DNA of 64,000 nt. Source: Orbilia blumenaviensis (lineage: Eukaryota; Ascomycota; Orbiliomycetes; Orbiliales; Orbiliaceae). Location: contig JAVHNS010000003.1 in NCBI GenBank assembly GCA_036872755.1, forward strand, positions 806,001-870,000, written 5' to 3'. The notes below the pieces were generated by a model. It searched no databases, had not been told where the DNA came from, and worked only from the letters and a program-made list of their open reading frames with translations. The position numbers and the translations under genes are program-made. Positions within the stretch are counted from its first letter, which is position 1, and each line of letters begins with the position of its first letter. Positions 62,795 through 64,000 of the stretch are shown here, piece after piece.

Positions 62795-64000
62795 TCATAC
62801 GGCCTTCCCTTTCCCTTTGCCCTTGCCTTGATTCTTCTCCGGCTTCTTATACTTCTCAGTCATCTTCCAGTACCGCTCAAATTCCTTCATACAGGCTGTA
62901 TTCTTCTCCACATCCCCGCACTTCTCGAAGTGTACCACGAAATCTCCAGACTCAAACCCAGTGCCAGAGTACTTGGCTCTAATCTCTTCGCCCTCGTTCT
63001 TCGCTTTCGCATCCTTGTCACCCTTCTTTTTGTTGGCGGGGCTATTTCCACCGGCTGCAACTGGGTAAGAAAGCATGACTCTTTGTGGGATGATCGCCAA
63101 TTTGGCGAGAACTGTCGGGTGCCACTGGATCAGATGTTCCTGTTCCACAAAGTTAGTTTAATCCTCTAATTTCAAAAATACTACTAAGTAGTAGCTAATA
63201 GTGAATATATCCATACCAGGGCACTTGTTTCCGCATCCTTGAAGTGATAAAACCGATATAGTGGATCAAACCACAGATCCAACAAATAGTACCCAAACAT
63301 CGTAGCACCCTTCTTCCCACCCTTATGTTTCTTAATACCCCATCCCATCTCATCTTTTCGTCGCCTGATTATAAAGCTGTCGCTCTTAACGCTCTTCGTG
63401 TCTTGCGTAATAATAAGCTGGATGTCGTCTGCATTCTGGCGCTTGAACGTCTTGATGATAGATTCAGGTGGAATAACAGCGTGGTCGCGTAGCATAAGAT
63501 TACCCAGACGAGACTTGGATAGAATATGCGATTCGAGATCCAGGTCCATGTTGATAATTAAAGAATCCGACGACAGAAACCAGAATGACTTGGTGTATGG
63601 GTAGCTGCTCATCGCCTGTCGGATCAATGGTAGTTTATTATAATTCTACAACACTATCGTATTAGCATTTACATTACCAAACCAATAGATTGCTAGAATG
63701 GGATATAAAATCATTATATAGGGAAATATACCTTTAAATAATGCCTCATCTTCCCAGCGCCATCTTTGAACTGATACTCATTCCCAGCTTCATAATCCCC
63801 CAGATCCCGTGCGAAAACCTCATACCCCCACTTATCAGCATACCGTCTTCGATTCTCCAGTATCCGTTTCGTATACGCCGACGACATGGTACTCTTATCC
63901 AAAGCCACAACCAAAACTACTGTAGGTGCAGCGCCCTTTGCTACCGCCGCCCGGTGTGATGTGTATGTACCGTCGTTCCATCGTAGATAAGCGAGTGTGA
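62795..64000 (-). CDS. GT34 alpha-1,6-mannosyltransferase (Mnn10/Mnn11-like), 5' end beyond window
   Basis: Three exons are visible: beyond 64000 to 63732, 63645-63217 and 63139-62795, giving about 347 C-terminal residues. The GMA12/MNN10 family extends N-glycan mannose backbones or adds galactose in the Golgi. Visible blocks: TVVLVVALDKSTMSSAYT (first strand), KRILENRRRYADKWGYEVFARDL, HYLKNYNKLPLIRQAMSSYP, KSFWFLSSDSLIINMDLDLESHIL (the DXD-like region), and SGDFVVHFEKC near the end. The acceptor at 63646 was chosen because it retains LPLIRQAM, which a downstream acceptor would lose. The tail GKGKGKGKAV is Lys/Gly-rich. The signal anchor would be outside the window. Mnn10 versus Mnn11 cannot be separated here. 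Confidence 0.9.

Overview
The window is nuclear DNA of a filamentous ascomycete (Pezizomycotina). Genes have short introns with GTRNGT donors and CTRAC/CTAAY branch points, some very small exons, long CT-rich leaders, and families typical of that group: an alpha-aminoadipate reductase, a Clr5-ankyrin protein, and a PtaB/LIM-binding-domain regulator. The class cannot be fixed from sequence alone; an early-diverging lineage such as Orbiliomycetes is a guess. Exon structures below were worked out by hand from splice sites, reading phase and family conservation.

Layout. 0-4.3 kb: an ARMH3-like (DUF1741) gene running off the left edge, a divergent RFC5 clamp-loader gene, and a spliced non-coding transcript whose second intron carries an apparent U14 C/D snoRNA. 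4.3-14.3 kb: a 5.4 kb low-complexity upstream region and the ptaB-like transcription cofactor gene. 14.3-18.4 kb: urease accessory GTPase ureG and an Aps1-like Nudix gene. 22.5-27.0 kb: LYS2. 28.7-32.9 kb: Clr5-ankyrin protein ending in a 12-residue tandem repeat array. 34.6-37.3 kb: COX12 (with a 10-nt microexon) divergent from a GH18-like membrane-anchored protein. 38-41.5 kb: an unknown 354-aa protein and a type II membrane protein. 43.4-49 kb: HIT zinc-finger protein, COX11 and a TBL1/Sif2-like LisH-WD40 protein. 53-57.3 kb: homocitrate synthase and a secreted Ser/Thr-rich protein. 60.8-64 kb: a TMEM115-like membrane protein and a GT34 mannosyltransferase running off the right edge.

Functional links. 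Two steps of the alpha-aminoadipate lysine pathway (homocitrate synthase and LYS2) lie about 26 kb apart. A perfect TGAGTCA element lies upstream of the first and a TGACTC half-match upstream of the second, consistent with cross-pathway (Gcn4/CpcA) control. Two cytochrome c oxidase genes, COX12 (structural) and COX11 (copper insertion), are also present, and COX12 has three CCAAT boxes upstream. RFC5 carries an ACGCGT (MCB) box 108 bp before its start. No gene cluster for a dedicated secondary metabolite, defence system or transposon was recognised. The least ordinary items are the intron-encoded U14, the COX12 microexon and the repeat-tailed Clr5-ankyrin protein.
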